A stretch of 64,000 bases of DNA, taken from assembly GCF_015714715.1 (NCBI RefSeq), contig NZ_WAHS01000001.1:744001-808000 (forward strand), written 5' to 3'. Positions within the stretch are counted from its first letter, which is position 1, and each line of letters begins with the position of its first letter. The stretch is from Aestuariivirga litoralis (GTDB taxonomy: Bacteria > Pseudomonadota > Alphaproteobacteria > Rhizobiales > Aestuariivirgaceae). This document shows positions 8,344 to 18,177 of the stretch, in pieces. The position numbers and the translations under genes are program-made. A model generated the notes under the pieces. The model had not been told where the DNA came from, searched no databases, and saw nothing but the letters and a program-made list of their open reading frames with translations.

Positions 8344-8760
8344 TTTTCTGCTCCTCATCGCTTGGTGATGACGATCAATGGGCCGCGCCCTCAAATGTTC
8401 CACCTGGACTACCGCGTTCGGTTGCAGCTCTGGCGACCTCGCTTTACAACTTTGTGGCGTATTTCGTCCGTAAGAAACAAGATTAATTCAAACCCATATC
8501 AGAACGTTATGGGCACTCCGAAGAAAGCTTGAAGTTGTATGTGTTGAAAATATGCGGGAAATATTCAACCGGTTAATGCCGTCAATACAGTTCTTTGCCG
8601 CTGAGTTCCATGAAACCACAAAAATATACCCGTTAACTCACTACAATTGAGCGATTTTCATTAAGAGGCCCGCAACAACTCTAGGCTGATTATTTGCCCT
8701 GCGAAACTTCACCCGTACCCTGTACGGGCACTCAACTTAACCAATTGAGGAGTATTGCAG
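8344..8760. other. 417-base intergenic region with a small palindrome
   Basis: No convincing gene is visible. The stretch is more AT-rich than its surroundings. CCCGTAC (8712-8718) and GTACGGG (8722-8728) form a perfect inverted repeat with a three-base loop, 33 bases before the start at 8761, where it could act as an operator or leader hairpin. A GAGGAG site just before 8761 shows that translation is meant to begin there. Confidence 0.4.
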
Positions 8761-9205
8761 ATGTTAGCTTTCAATCAGAACTTGAAGACATTGTCCCATT
8801 GCCCAAGGTAGCCTTGCGTCCGTACGCGCGGATGTTCTTGGCGTGGTGAAGGCCAAGTTGAACGTATTGTCCAACCGGCAATTGGTTGGGCTCTGCGTAT
8901 CAACTGGTGGCGACAACTGCGGCGGCCAGAACCGCGCAGGGCTCTCCAAGCTCATCACAGCAAGGATCGGGCTGCTGAACCGTCGCCAACTGCTGAATGT
9001 CTGTGTCAGCGTGGGCGGTGGCTGTGGCAATGGGCGCACGACTGTTGTGCAGCATAAACCACCGGTCATCCAACCGCGTCCCGACGGGCGTAGCGTTAGC
9101 GGAATTGAAATCGCGGATGACGACGTGGCTTTCAAATGCCGTCAGGTCATCAATCATCCGGGCCGCTTCGATTCCGCTTTCGTAAAGTTGTGCCGGCGCT
9201 TCTAG
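8761..9205 (+). pseudogene. Frameshifted two-repeat Cys/Gly protein (unrecognised)
   Basis: An ATG at 8761 has a good GAGGAG site, but its frame stops after 16 codons at 8809-8811. The next frame is open from 8786 to 9205 and continues with SLASVRADVLGVVKAK. It then carries two copies of one unit: LSNRQLVGLCVSTGGDNCGG and LNRRQLLNVCVSVGGGCGNG. One extra base near 8784-8810 would join the two parts into about 147 codons. It may be a broken gene or a sequence error; a GTG start at 8843 is the alternative. No family is recognised. Confidence 0.4.
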
Positions 9206-9234
9206 CGCAAGCATCTCATTCAGGAGCAAATCCG

Positions 9235-9435
9235 ATGATCCAAGATGAGATTCTGAAAGACATGAAAAGACTTCGCGCGATTGCTGAGAGCACGGACATC
9301 AGATACGGGTTCTGGAGTCTGATGATGGATGCAGAAGCCTGCATCCAGGGCAAGCGGACCATATTGCCGCCTGACCAGATTGACCAACAATTGCGCGAAA
9401 CGATTGCGGAAATCAAACGGCGATCAAGCCACTAA
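9235..9435 (+). CDS. Small helical protein of unknown function
   Basis: 66 residues from an ATG at 9235 with AGGAG eight bases upstream. The sequence is mostly predicted helix with balanced charge (MIQDEILKDMKRLRAIAEST and a C-terminal QQLRETIAEIKRR). A rho-independent terminator begins one base after the stop, which supports a genuine transcription unit. No family is recognised. Confidence 0.6.
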   Translation: MIQDEILKDMKRLRAIAESTDIRYGFWSLMMDAEACIQGKRTILPPDQIDQQLRETIAEIKRRSSH

Positions 9436-9470
9436 AAAAGCCTCAGGTCCTTTTCGGGCCGGAGGCCTTT
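9436..9470. terminator. Probable bidirectional rho-independent terminator
   Basis: The stem GCCTCAGGTCC against GGCCGGAGGC is bracketed by an A-run on the left and TTT on the right. It separates the plus-strand small gene from the convergent creA gene and could serve both. Confidence 0.75.
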
Positions 9471-9472
9471 GA

Positions 9473-10000
9473 TTACGGATTGACGAAGTCGCCGCATTTG
9501 GGCGGTGCATTCGTATCGGTGCCCCAGGGCATGATCGGCACGGTCGAAGTCGAATTCTGCGGCGAGCCGTCGATCAGCTTGTCGGTATAGCTCATATAGA
9601 CCAGCACATTGCGCTTGGGGTCGCAGCCCCGCACGATCTGCATCTTCTTGAAGAACAGCGAACGGCGGGCGCGGTAGATGTCTTCGCCCTGATCGAATTT
9701 GCCGCTGATCTTGATCGGGCCCACCTGACGGCAGGCAATCGAGGTTTCCGAGCGCTGTTCGGCAAAGCCGGCCCAGCCGGTCCAGCCGCCTTGTTCAGGA
9801 ATGGTGAAATAGCAGGCCACGCCTTCGATGGCCGGATCATCGATCACATAGGTTGCGAGCTTGGCATCCGGCGAGAGCAGGTGGAACACCGTGCTCTTTT
9901 TGAAGATCAGTTCCGGATCGTCGGCCATGTCAGCCTGGGCCATACCGGCAAAGCCGAGACACAAAGCAGCAGCAGCGGCCAGGCGGGTGAAGGTTTTCAT
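9473..10000 (-). CDS. creA: CreA family periplasmic protein
   Basis: 175 residues starting at MKTFTRLAAAA; a further in-frame extension upstream lacks the signal-peptide layout. A cleavable signal peptide covers about 1-20. The body has the CreA pattern: DPELIFKKSTVFHLLSPDAK, GVACYFTIPE, and a C-terminal KRNVLVYMSYTDKLIDGSPQ followed by VPIMPWG. The role of CreA is poorly defined despite the name (catabolite regulation protein A). It follows metC by 47 bases on the same strand and may be cotranscribed. The family call is secure. Confidence 0.9.
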   Translation of the reverse strand: MKTFTRLAAAAALCLGFAGMAQADMADDPELIFKKSTVFHLLSPDAKLATYVIDDPAIEGVACYFTIPEQGGWTGWAGFAEQRSETSIACRQVGPIKISGKFDQGEDIYRARRSLFFKKMQIVRGCDPKRNVLVYMSYTDKLIDGSPQNSTSTVPIMPWGTDTNAPPKCGDFVNP

Positions 10001-10047
10001 TGATGCATTTCTCCTCGGGGAGAGAGATTGGTGTTCCTGCGCCAAAA

Positions 10048-11280
10048 TCAAGTGGTTCTTCTAAAGGGTGCGTCAGGGGACGCAAACTCGGCCTGCCCCT
10101 TTGCTGGCGACGCATTGTTCAATCGCTTAAAGCCCGCATCAAGATCGGCGATCAGATCTTCAGGATGTTCAAGCCCGATATGCAGGCGCAGCGCCGGGCC
10201 ATCGGTCGTCCATTGGGTGACCGTGCGGTGCGGCTTGAACGGCACCACCAGACTTTCAAACCCGCCCCAGGAATAGCCCATGGAGAACAGCTCCAGCCCA
10301 TCCAGCATGGCGGCCACGGCTTTGTCGCTGGCGGGTTTCAGAATGAGCGAGAACAGACCGGATGCGCCGGTGAAGTCACGCTTCCAGATGGCATGGCCCG
10401 GTGCATTGGAGAGTGCGGGATAAAGCACGGTTTCAACCTCGGCCCGCCCGCGCAGCCATTCGGCGACCTGGATGGCGGATTTCTGGTGGCGCTCGAGGCG
10501 CACATCGAGCGTACGCAGGCCGCGCAGGGCCAGATACATGTCATCAGGGCCAGCAAACTGTCCCATGATTTCATACATCTCGCAGAACTGTGGCCATGTG
10601 GCTTCTGAGCAGACAACCGAACCAAACATCGCATCGGAATGGCCGACGATATATTTAGTCGCGGCCTGCACGGAGATATCGCAGCCATGGTCGAAGGCCT
10701 TGAAGAAGTGGCCGGCACTCCAGGTGTTGTCGATCATTGCGAGTGCGCCGTGTTCATGGATGATCTTGCAGAGCAGGGGCACATCTTGCATTTCCATGGT
10801 CTGCGAGCCGGGGCATTCGAGATAGACAATTTTGGTGTTGGGCTTGATCAAGCCTTTCAGCTTCTCGCCCACCAGTGGATCGTAATAGGTGGTTTCAATG
10901 CCAAGTCCGGCAAGCAGCCTGTCACAGACATCACGCACCGGCGCGTAGACAGTATCAACCATCAACAGATGATCGCCGGATTTCAGGAACGCCAGCAATG
11001 CGGTGGTGATGGCCGCCAGGCCCGAGGGTGAAACTTTGCAGGCAAAGCCGCCTTCAAGCTCGGCAATCGCCTCCTCGATGGCGCGTGATGTAGGCGTGCC
11101 ACGGCGGCCGTAAACGTAAGGCTGCTTGCGGTTCTTGAGGGCTTCCACATCCTCAAAGGTTACTGTCGAAGCATGATAGACGGCCGGGTTCACCATGCCA
11201 TGTTCGTTATAGGCGCGCGCGGCGGTGGCCACCTGAGTGGCGGCTTTCAGTTTTGAGCGGTCGATCGGCTTCTTAGACAT
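10048..11280 (-). CDS. metC: Cystathionine beta-lyase (PLP-dependent)
   Basis: 410 residues from the ATG at 11280-11278. The Cys/Met metabolism PLP enzyme fold is clear: YGRRGTPTSRAIEEAIAELE near the N-terminus, SPSGLAAITTALLAF in the cofactor pocket, and the Schiff-base lysine Lys209 in QAATKYIVGHSD. It would split cystathionine to homocysteine, pyruvate and ammonia in methionine synthesis. MetC is preferred over a gamma-lyase or sulfhydrylase on overall resemblance (WSAGHFFKAFDHG, GYSWGGFESLV). A palindrome lies just upstream. Confidence 0.9.
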   Translation of the reverse strand: MSKKPIDRSKLKAATQVATAARAYNEHGMVNPAVYHASTVTFEDVEALKNRKQPYVYGRRGTPTSRAIEEAIAELEGGFACKVSPSGLAAITTALLAFLKSGDHLLMVDTVYAPVRDVCDRLLAGLGIETTYYDPLVGEKLKGLIKPNTKIVYLECPGSQTMEMQDVPLLCKIIHEHGALAMIDNTWSAGHFFKAFDHGCDISVQAATKYIVGHSDAMFGSVVCSEATWPQFCEMYEIMGQFAGPDDMYLALRGLRTLDVRLERHQKSAIQVAEWLRGRAEVETVLYPALSNAPGHAIWKRDFTGASGLFSLILKPASDKAVAAMLDGLELFSMGYSWGGFESLVVPFKPHRTVTQWTTDGPALRLHIGLEHPEDLIADLDAGFKRLNNASPAKGQAEFASPDAPFRRTT

Positions 11281-11301
11281 TTCAAAATCCGTGTTTGCAG
11301 T

Positions 11302-11320
11302 GGCGGGCATCATGCCCGCC
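11302..11320. repeat. REP-like palindrome upstream of metC
   Basis: GGCGGGCAT and ATGCCCGCC form a perfect 9-bp inverted repeat around one base. It resembles hairpins at 30330-30350 and 55770-55789, all built on ATGCCCGC, so it may be a dispersed palindromic element rather than a metC operator. Confidence 0.5.
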
Positions 11321-11369
11321 GCCGCACTCCGGCTCAATGCTGAAATGTCCTTATTGCCCTGCGTTTAGC

Positions 11370-12803
11370 TCAGACGCCTTTGCCGCCGGGGCCTAATGTG
11401 GCCACCCGGAGCAGGTTGGTGGTGCCAGGAGCGCCGATAGGAACGCCTGCGGTGATCAGGATCTTTTCGCCAGGCTTGGCGAATTCTTCGCTGAAGGCGA
11501 TTTCGCTGGCACCGCTCATCATCTCATCAAGGCTCTGCGCATCCGGCACCACGAGCGGATGAATGCCCCAGGTCAATGTCAAACGGCGGGCGGTGTTGAC
11601 GATGGGCGTCAGCGCCAGGATCGGCATTGAAGGTCGCTCCTTGGCCACGCGGTTGCCGGTGATGCCGCCGCCAGTGTAGCAAACGATGACCGGAATATGG
11701 AGGCTTTCGGCAATGGTACGGGCGGCTGCCGAAATGGCGTCGGCAGTGGTATTGCCCGGCTCGGCGCGCTGAGCGTGGAGAATGCCGTTGTAATAGGTAT
11801 CGCCCTCGGCGGACTGGGCCACCTTGTCCATCGTTTGCACAGCCTTTTCAGGCCAGGCGCCCGACGCGCTTTCGGCGGAGAGCATGACCGCATCCGCGCC
11901 TTCATAAACGGCGGTGGCCACGTCAGAGACTTCGGCGCGCGTCGGCACCGGCTCGGTGATCATGGATTCGAGCATTTGGGTGGCCACCACCACCGGCTTG
12001 CCATACCGGCGCGCGGCTCTCGTGATGTGCTTTTGTTTGGCTGGCACGGTTTCGAGTGGCAGTTCGACGCCCAAGTCTCCACGCGCGACCATCAGGCCGT
12101 CAGCAAATTTCAGAATGTCATCCAGCACCGGCAGGGCCGATGGCTTTTCGATCTTGGCCATGACGAAAGCGCGGCCTTTGACCAGCTGCTTGGTTTCGGC
12201 CACGTCTTCAGCGCGCTGCACGAAGGAAATTGCGATCCATTCCACGCCTAGTTGGGCTGCGGCTTCCAGATCGGCGCGGTCTTTTTCAGTGAGCGCCGGA
12301 ATGGGAAGCAATGTATCCGGCAGGTTGACGCCCTTGCGGTCTGACAGCGTGCCGCCATAGATCACTGTGGTGTCGAGGCGGGTGGCTTCGGCCTTGGTAA
12401 TCTGCACGCGCAGGCGGCCATCATTGAGCAGAAGATTTTCGCCCAGTTTGGCACCGGCGAAAATTTCCGGATGCGGAAGATAAACGCGGGTTGCATCGCC
12501 GGGGGCTGGATTGGTGTCAAAAATGAAATTGTCACCGGCTTTGATCACCACCTGCTTTTCAGCAAATGTGCCGATGCGGATCTTGGGGCCCTGCAAATCG
12601 GCGAGGATGCCGATGGGACGTTTCACTTTTTCCTCGACCGCACGGATGTGGCCATGCAGCTCCTTGAGAAGCGCATGACTCGTGTGGCTCATATTGATGC
12701 GGAACACATCCACGCCGGCGATGAACAGCTTCTCGATCATCTCGCGGGTGTTGGACGCCGGGCCCAAAGTGGCCAGGATTTTGACTTTGCGGTTTCTATG
12801 CAC
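11370..12803 (-). CDS. pyk: Pyruvate kinase
   Basis: 477 residues, full length. It opens with the family's KVKILATLGPAS, and carries DLQGPKIRIG, the active-site lysine block FVMAKIEKPSA, MVARGDLGVELP and TQMLESM. It converts phosphoenolpyruvate and ADP to pyruvate and ATP, the last step of glycolysis. It lies between metC and a DUF1036 gene on the same strand, 40 bases after the DUF1036 stop. Confidence 0.97.
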   Translation of the reverse strand: MHRNRKVKILATLGPASNTREMIEKLFIAGVDVFRINMSHTSHALLKELHGHIRAVEEKVKRPIGILADLQGPKIRIGTFAEKQVVIKAGDNFIFDTNPAPGDATRVYLPHPEIFAGAKLGENLLLNDGRLRVQITKAEATRLDTTVIYGGTLSDRKGVNLPDTLLPIPALTEKDRADLEAAAQLGVEWIAISFVQRAEDVAETKQLVKGRAFVMAKIEKPSALPVLDDILKFADGLMVARGDLGVELPLETVPAKQKHITRAARRYGKPVVVATQMLESMITEPVPTRAEVSDVATAVYEGADAVMLSAESASGAWPEKAVQTMDKVAQSAEGDTYYNGILHAQRAEPGNTTADAISAAARTIAESLHIPVIVCYTGGGITGNRVAKERPSMPILALTPIVNTARRLTLTWGIHPLVVPDAQSLDEMMSGASEIAFSEEFAKPGEKILITAGVPIGAPGTTNLLRVATLGPGGKGV

Positions 12804-12843
12804 GCGTATTGCCTTTTTTGTTTGTTATGTCGCTTGCAGGGAT

Positions 12844-13371
12844 CTAGTTGGTCTGTGTGTCAGTGCCTTGCGCGGCTGGTGCGTTTGCATCAGGGGCAGG
12901 GATGGGAGCCGCCTGGCCCGTCTTGTCATCAGCGGCAGGTGCGGCGGCTGGCGTGGCCGGTTTGTCGCCTGAGAGTGAAACAGTCCAATCCTGCTTTTCA
13001 CCGGTATCGACTTCGAAGAAGCCCTGCTGCTGGTAGCCACGGTCGGCACAATGCTCAAGGCCGCGGATGGTGAAAATCTTGTCCTTGATGCAGATCTTGG
13101 CCTGGCCACCCCACGAGCCGCCCTTTTCCTTATCAAGTGCGAAAATGTAATAATAGCGCGCGATCAGCGCACCCTTCAGCAGGCTGATGCAGCCTTGCGG
13201 CTTGGCCGTCCACCAGCCCTCAGAAGCCCAGCCTTCCTTGTCCTTGTAGCCGATGGCCACGCTGACCGAGGAGGTGGTGTTGTTGCAAAGCTTCAAGTCA
13301 GCCTTGGCGGGCAGGGAGGAGAGGCCAAAGAGGGCAAGCCCCAGGCCGGTAGCGATAAAAAAGCGTTTCAT
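12844..13371 (-). CDS. DUF1036 domain secreted protein
   Basis: 175 residues from the ATG at 13371-13369, with GGAGAA seven bases upstream. A signal peptide (about 1-22) precedes the DUF1036 domain: DLKLCNNTTSSVSVAIGYKD, then WWTAKPQGCISLLKG and a Cys-containing QAKICIKDKIFTIRG. The last 45 residues are an Ala/Pro/Asp linker, probably disordered. DUF1036 proteins are common in Alphaproteobacteria and of unknown function. It is upstream of pyk on the same strand. Confidence 0.88.
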   Translation of the reverse strand: MKRFFIATGLGLALFGLSSLPAKADLKLCNNTTSSVSVAIGYKDKEGWASEGWWTAKPQGCISLLKGALIARYYYIFALDKEKGGSWGGQAKICIKDKIFTIRGLEHCADRGYQQQGFFEVDTGEKQDWTVSLSGDKPATPAAAPAADDKTGQAAPIPAPDANAPAAQGTDTQTN

Positions 13372-13561
13372 GCGCCCGTTCTCCACGTCCAATATAGCAA
13401 AACTTGGGCAAATCGCCCCAAACGGCAAATCACTAGGGGATTCTGCCCGGAGCGACAAGCCCTGCAAAAGCCTCGCGCAAGCTCCGCCCACCCCTGTGAA
13501 TGACGGGGAGAGTTGGGTAACAGGCTTGGAATTCTCCAGCCTTTCGCCCTATATCACGGCC

Positions 13562-13849
13562 ATGAAGCCTGATGACAAAACCCAGACCGAACTTGAAGCC
13601 GCAGCCTTTCGCAAGCTGCTTTCACACTTGCGTGAACGCACCGATGTGCAAAACCTCGATTTGATGAATTTGGCGGGGTTTTGCCGCAACTGCCTCTCCA
13701 ACTGGTATGAAGCGGCAGCCAAGGAAAAGGGCCTCGACGTTTCGCGCGACGAAGCTCGGCAAATGGTCTATGGCATGCCCTATGACGAATGGAAGGCGAT
13801 GCACCAGACGGGCCAGCCTGAAGACCTGAAAAAGCCATCACACCACTGA
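13562..13849 (+). CDS. DUF1244 family protein
   Basis: 95 residues from the ATG at 13562. The conserved core is visible: LRERTDVQNLDLMNLAGFCR, then NCLSNWYEAAA and VYGMPYDEWKAMHQ. The family is small, alpha-helical, conserved in Proteobacteria and has no assigned role. It lies 30 bases before gapR and may share a transcript with it. Confidence 0.92.
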   Translation: MKPDDKTQTELEAAAFRKLLSHLRERTDVQNLDLMNLAGFCRNCLSNWYEAAAKEKGLDVSRDEARQMVYGMPYDEWKAMHQTGQPEDLKKPSHH

Positions 13850-13879
13850 TTTATTTAAGTTTGTAAGCGGAGAACTATC

Positions 13880-14155
13880 TTGGCCACCAAGACCAAAACC
13901 TCATTTGCCGAAGGCCAGCTCAAGACCATTGTTGAGCGCATCGAACGGCTGGAAGAAGAAAAGAAGGCCATCGCCGCCGATATCAAGGAAGTCTATGCCG
14001 AGGCCAAGGGCAATGGCTATGACATCAAGATCCTGCGCAAGGTGATTTCGCTGCGCAAGAAAGAGCCGGAAGAGCGCATGGAAGAAGAAGCGCTGCTCGA
14101 CGTTTATCTCGCCGCACTGGGCATGGTGCCCGGCGAGGCTGAAGAAGCGGCCTAA
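13880..14155 (+). CDS. gapR: GapR nucleoid-associated protein (DUF2312/UPF0335)
   Basis: 91 residues from a TTG at 13880 with GGAGA seven bases upstream; no ATG is available near the conserved start. The family signature is complete: [47 protein letters not shown]. In Caulobacter, GapR binds overtwisted AT-rich DNA ahead of replication and transcription and helps cell-cycle progression. The protein is mostly helical with a strongly basic middle. The call is secure at family level. Confidence 0.93.
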   Translation: MATKTKTSFAEGQLKTIVERIERLEEEKKAIAADIKEVYAEAKGNGYDIKILRKVISLRKKEPEERMEEEALLDVYLAALGMVPGEAEEAA

Positions 14156-14164
14156 GAGGCTTTC

Positions 14165-14791
14165 ATGGCCAGCGTGAGCATCGTCGATGTCGCGCTGGTT
14201 CTGGCGGTCGATGTGTCCAGCAGCATGGATGCGGGCGACTTTGCGCTGCAGACCAGGGGCATTTCAAAAGCGCTGCGTGAGCCGGATATTCTGGAGGCCA
14301 TCAAGGCCGGGCCGGCGGGCGCTGTAGCTTTAAGCCTGGTGCAGTGGTCCACCCCTTTGAAGCAAGTGACGTCGCTGCGATGGCGTGTGCTGGATTCGGA
14401 GGCCGCCCTTAAGGCGACGGCGGATGAAGTGGAAAATCTGCCACGCGATTGGCAGCCGGGCGGAACCGGGATGGCGGCGGCGTTGAAATATTGCACCCAT
14501 GTTTTCGACGACTTGCACCTGAAAACCGGGCGCAAGGTGATTGATATTTCCGGCGATGGCGGCGACAGCGAGCATGGCAACATGGCGCAGGCGCGGGGCG
14601 GCGCTGTGGCCCGAGGAATCGTGATCAACGGCCTGCCGATCCTGACTGGCTCGCCGGAGATCCTGGCCTATTATTCCCGGACGGTGATTGGCGGGGAGGG
14701 CTGTTTTGTCGAGCCAGCGATCAATGACCAAGCCTTCAGCGAGGCCATGCACCGCAAGTTGCTGCGTGAGCTGCAAGCCGCCACGACTTGA
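14165..14791 (+). CDS. DUF1194 von Willebrand factor A-like protein
   Basis: 208 residues, starting 10 bases after gapR. An intact MIDAS motif DVSSSMD occurs at about 17-23, followed by the DUF1194 features WQPGGTGMAAALKYC and RKVIDISGDGGDSEHG. Such proteins bind a divalent metal and usually a protein partner. Most family members carry a signal peptide; this one opens directly at MASVSIVDVALVLAVDVSS, so export is doubtful. Confidence 0.88.
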   Translation: MASVSIVDVALVLAVDVSSSMDAGDFALQTRGISKALREPDILEAIKAGPAGAVALSLVQWSTPLKQVTSLRWRVLDSEAALKATADEVENLPRDWQPGGTGMAAALKYCTHVFDDLHLKTGRKVIDISGDGGDSEHGNMAQARGGAVARGIVINGLPILTGSPEILAYYSRTVIGGEGCFVEPAINDQAFSEAMHRKLLRELQAATT

Positions 14792-14841
14792 TTACATTGG
14801 CCTGAACCGTTATTCCGGCCTCACGAATTGAAGGATTGAAG

Positions 14842-16323
14842 ATGGATTCCGCATTGCGCGTTGCCGACAAGAAAGACTGGATCAAGGGCGCCACCGGCGA
14901 CTGGGAAGTGATCATCGGGCTGGAAGTCCATGCGCAAGTGCTGTCCAAGGCGAAGCTGTTTTCCGGCGCCTCGGCCGAATTCGGCGGCGACCCGAATGAC
15001 CATGTTTCATTCGTGGATGCGGCGATGCCCGGCATGCTGCCGGTGATCAATGAGTTCTGCGTCGAGCAGGCCGTGCGCACGGGTCTTGGCCTCAAGGCGC
15101 AGATCAATGAAGTGTCGGTTTTTGACCGGAAGAATTATTTCTATCCGGATCTGCCGCAGGGCTATCAGATTTCGCAGTTCAAGCAGCCCATCGTGGGCGA
15201 AGGCATCGTCAGCGTCGATCTCGATGACGGCCAGGTTGTTCAAGTAGGTGTTGAACGCCTGCATCTGGAACAGGACGCCGGCAAGAGCCTGCACGACCAG
15301 CACCCGAATATGAGCTATGTCGATCTCAATCGCTCAGGCTGTGCGCTGATGGAAATCGTGTCGAAGCCTGACATGCGTTCGTCCGACGAAGCAAAAGCCT
15401 ATGTGACCAAGTTGCGCCAGATCATGCGCTACCTTGGCACCTGCGATGGCAATATGGAACAGGGCTCGATGCGGGCCGATGTGAACGTTTCGGTGCGCCG
15501 CCCCGGCGCGGCTTTCGGCACGCGTTGCGAAATCAAGAATGTGAACTCGATCCGTTTCATGGGACAGGCGATTGAATTTGAGGCGCGTCGCCAGATCGGC
15601 ATCATTGAAGATGGCGGATCGATCGCGCAGGAAACGCGCCTTTACGATGCCAAGAAGGGCGAGACGCGTTCGATGCGCTCCAAGGAAGAAGCGCATGACT
15701 ACCGCTATTTCCCCGATCCTGATCTGCTGCCTTTGAAGCTGGACCCGGCGATGATCGCCGAGATCAAGCAGAGCCTGCCGGAATTGCCGGACGAAAAGCG
15801 CGCGCGGTTTGTATCGAGTTTCGGGTTGTCGGCTTATGACGCTGCCGTGCTGGTGGCGGAACAGACTTCTGCCTCCTTCTTTGAAGAAGTGGCCAAGGGC
15901 CGCGATGGCAAGCTTTCCGCCAATTGGGTGATCAATGAGCTTTTCGGCCGCCTGAACAAGGAAGGCAAAAGCGTTGAGGATTCACCAGTTTCGGCCGCAC
16001 AGTTGGGCGGGCTGGTGGAGCTGATTTCCAAAGGCACCATCTCCGGCAAAATCGCCAAGGACGTGTTCGAAATCCTGTGGACCGAAGGTGGCGACCCTGC
16101 ACAGATCGTGGAAGCCCGTGGCCTCGTGCAGGTCACTGATCTGGGTGCCATCGAGAAGGCGGTTGATGAGATTGTGGCCGCAAATCCCGATAAGGTTGAG
16201 GCGGTTAAGGCCAAGCCGACCATGCTGGGCTGGTTCGTCGGGCAGGTCATGAAGACCACCGGAGGCAAGGCCAATCCTGCTGCGGTGAACGATATCCTCA
16301 AGAAAAAGCTTGGTATTTCATAG
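14842..16323 (+). CDS. gatB: Aspartyl/glutamyl-tRNA(Asn/Gln) amidotransferase subunit B
   Basis: 493 residues from the ATG at 14842, with AAGGA six bases upstream. GatB motifs are clear: [12 protein letters not shown], the kinase-like core with [17 protein letters not shown] and [15 protein letters not shown], the [10 protein letters not shown] signature, and a C-terminal YqeY-like tail ([19 protein letters not shown]). With GatA and GatC it converts misacylated Glu-tRNA(Gln) or Asp-tRNA(Asn) to the correct form. The partner genes are not in the window. Confidence 0.97.
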   Translation: MDSALRVADKKDWIKGATGDWEVIIGLEVHAQVLSKAKLFSGASAEFGGDPNDHVSFVDAAMPGMLPVINEFCVEQAVRTGLGLKAQINEVSVFDRKNYFYPDLPQGYQISQFKQPIVGEGIVSVDLDDGQVVQVGVERLHLEQDAGKSLHDQHPNMSYVDLNRSGCALMEIVSKPDMRSSDEAKAYVTKLRQIMRYLGTCDGNMEQGSMRADVNVSVRRPGAAFGTRCEIKNVNSIRFMGQAIEFEARRQIGIIEDGGSIAQETRLYDAKKGETRSMRSKEEAHDYRYFPDPDLLPLKLDPAMIAEIKQSLPELPDEKRARFVSSFGLSAYDAAVLVAEQTSASFFEEVAKGRDGKLSANWVINELFGRLNKEGKSVEDSPVSAAQLGGLVELISKGTISGKIAKDVFEILWTEGGDPAQIVEARGLVQVTDLGAIEKAVDEIVAANPDKVEAVKAKPTMLGWFVGQVMKTTGGKANPAAVNDILKKKLGIS

Positions 16324-16429
16324 GTTTATCAGGCGTTAACAATAGGTTTACAAGCCTTCCCCTTTTTGGGCCTCTCCTGTATAGTCCGTGGACTGATCAT
16401 CAGTACACGAATTGTAGGAGTATGCTCCC

Positions 16430-17176
16430 ATGGCGCAAAAGCCAAAGCGGGCGGTAGCAAAAAGCGCGACGAAGACCATGGCGAAAGCCAAGGCCTCGCC
16501 AGTCAAAAAGTCTCCCAAGAAGGAGAAGGGGCCCAGCCCGAAAGAGCGCCAGCGCTTCACGCTTTACGGCAGTGCCACGTCCGGCCCGACCTATACGGCT
16601 GCGCTCGCACTTTCGCTGATGAAGCATCCCTATTCCTATATTCACGTCAATCTGCGCGAAGGTGCGCACAAGCAGCCTGATTATCTGGTGAAGAACCGCT
16701 ACGGGCAGGTGCCGGCGCTGCGTGACGGGCAGATTTATGCGGTGCAATCCGCTGCCATCCTGATGCATCTGGCTGAGAGTCTCGACAAGTTCAATTCCAA
16801 GGTGCCGGTGGAAAAGCAGCGCATCCGCGAGTGGCTGTTCTGGCAGTGGGACAAGCTGGCAGTGCCGGTGTTCCGCCTGCGTGCGCAGCAACGCGGCACG
16901 CGCCAGTTCGGTTCGGAAGTGCGCACCATGTATGATACCGAAGCCAAGGCGGCGCTTGCCGTTCTGGAACAGGAACTGGGCAAGTCGCCCTGGATCGTGG
17001 GAAAGAAGGCTTCGATTGCCGATATCGGCGTTTATGGTGTGCTGCGTTATGCGCCCGAAGCTGGCATTGACCTCTCGCATTATCCGCACCTGCAAGCATG
17101 GAAAAAGCATTTTGAGGAATTGCCGGGCTTTGCGACGCCCGAACAATTGCTGCCGCTGGAAAGCCGGCTTATTTAA
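16430..17176 (+). CDS. Glutathione S-transferase family protein with Lys-rich N-terminal tail
   Basis: 248 residues, with a GGAG site upstream of the ATG at 16430. The first 40 residues are a Lys/Ala/Pro tail unlike the rest. The thioredoxin-like domain follows (FTLYGSATSGPTYTAALALS, then GQVPALRDGQIYAVQSAAIL with the cis-proline loop), and then the all-helical C-terminal domain (about 130-245). The tail may bind nucleic acid or the membrane surface; this is a guess. Substrate is unknown. Confidence 0.88.
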   Translation: MAQKPKRAVAKSATKTMAKAKASPVKKSPKKEKGPSPKERQRFTLYGSATSGPTYTAALALSLMKHPYSYIHVNLREGAHKQPDYLVKNRYGQVPALRDGQIYAVQSAAILMHLAESLDKFNSKVPVEKQRIREWLFWQWDKLAVPVFRLRAQQRGTRQFGSEVRTMYDTEAKAALAVLEQELGKSPWIVGKKASIADIGVYGVLRYAPEAGIDLSHYPHLQAWKKHFEELPGFATPEQLLPLESRLI

Positions 17177-17195
17177 TAAGGGCGCAAATTCTGAT

Positions 17196-17218
17196 CGCAA
17201 AAGTCTGCAACTTTTGCG
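17196..17218. terminator. Hairpin between convergent GST and bluB genes
   Basis: CGCAAAAGT and ACTTTTGCG form a perfect 9-bp stem with a five-base loop. It sits in the 54-base gap between two convergent genes, where a bidirectional terminator is expected. The stem itself carries the A/T run. Confidence 0.5.
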
Positions 17219-17230
17219 GAGTGTGCGCTG

Positions 17231-17941
<711 letters not shown>

Positions 17942-17975
17942 TCACGCCGCCGTCCATACGGCGCGATCCTTTGTT

Positions 17976-18133
17976 GTCTGGCAGGTCTTCTGACTTCGGC
18001 TTCATCTGCCGCGAGCGCCTTCCCGGTTTTCACCAGTGGCCTTGCTACGGCATCCGCCTTACAGCGCTGGGCGCGTCACGGGTTTGCACCGTGTTCCCTA
18101 TTCTCCCGCAGCCTTTTCAGGCCACAAGCACCA
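17976..18133 (-). promoter_or_regulatory. Cobalamin (B12) riboswitch controlling bluB
   Basis: Read on the minus strand, the leader holds the B12-element elements in order: GGTGC, GGGAACACGGTGCAAACCCG, GCGCTGTAA, GGATGCCG, GCCACTG, GGGAAGGCGC, and the closing GAAGTCAGAAGACCTGCC. A GC-rich hairpin (17943-17966, CGCCG/CGGCG arms) between the aptamer and the bluB site is a likely expression platform. High cobalamin should shut off bluB. Confidence 0.93.
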
Positions 18134-18177
18134 AACATGCCCTGACTAGACCGGGGCAGGCGGGTACGCAAGTGGGG

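Noticed and set aside
8900-9229. A minus-strand frame of 109 codons over the Cys/Gly repeat gene
   Set aside because: The plus-strand internal repeat and its upstream ribosome site give better coding evidence; the antisense product has no pattern.
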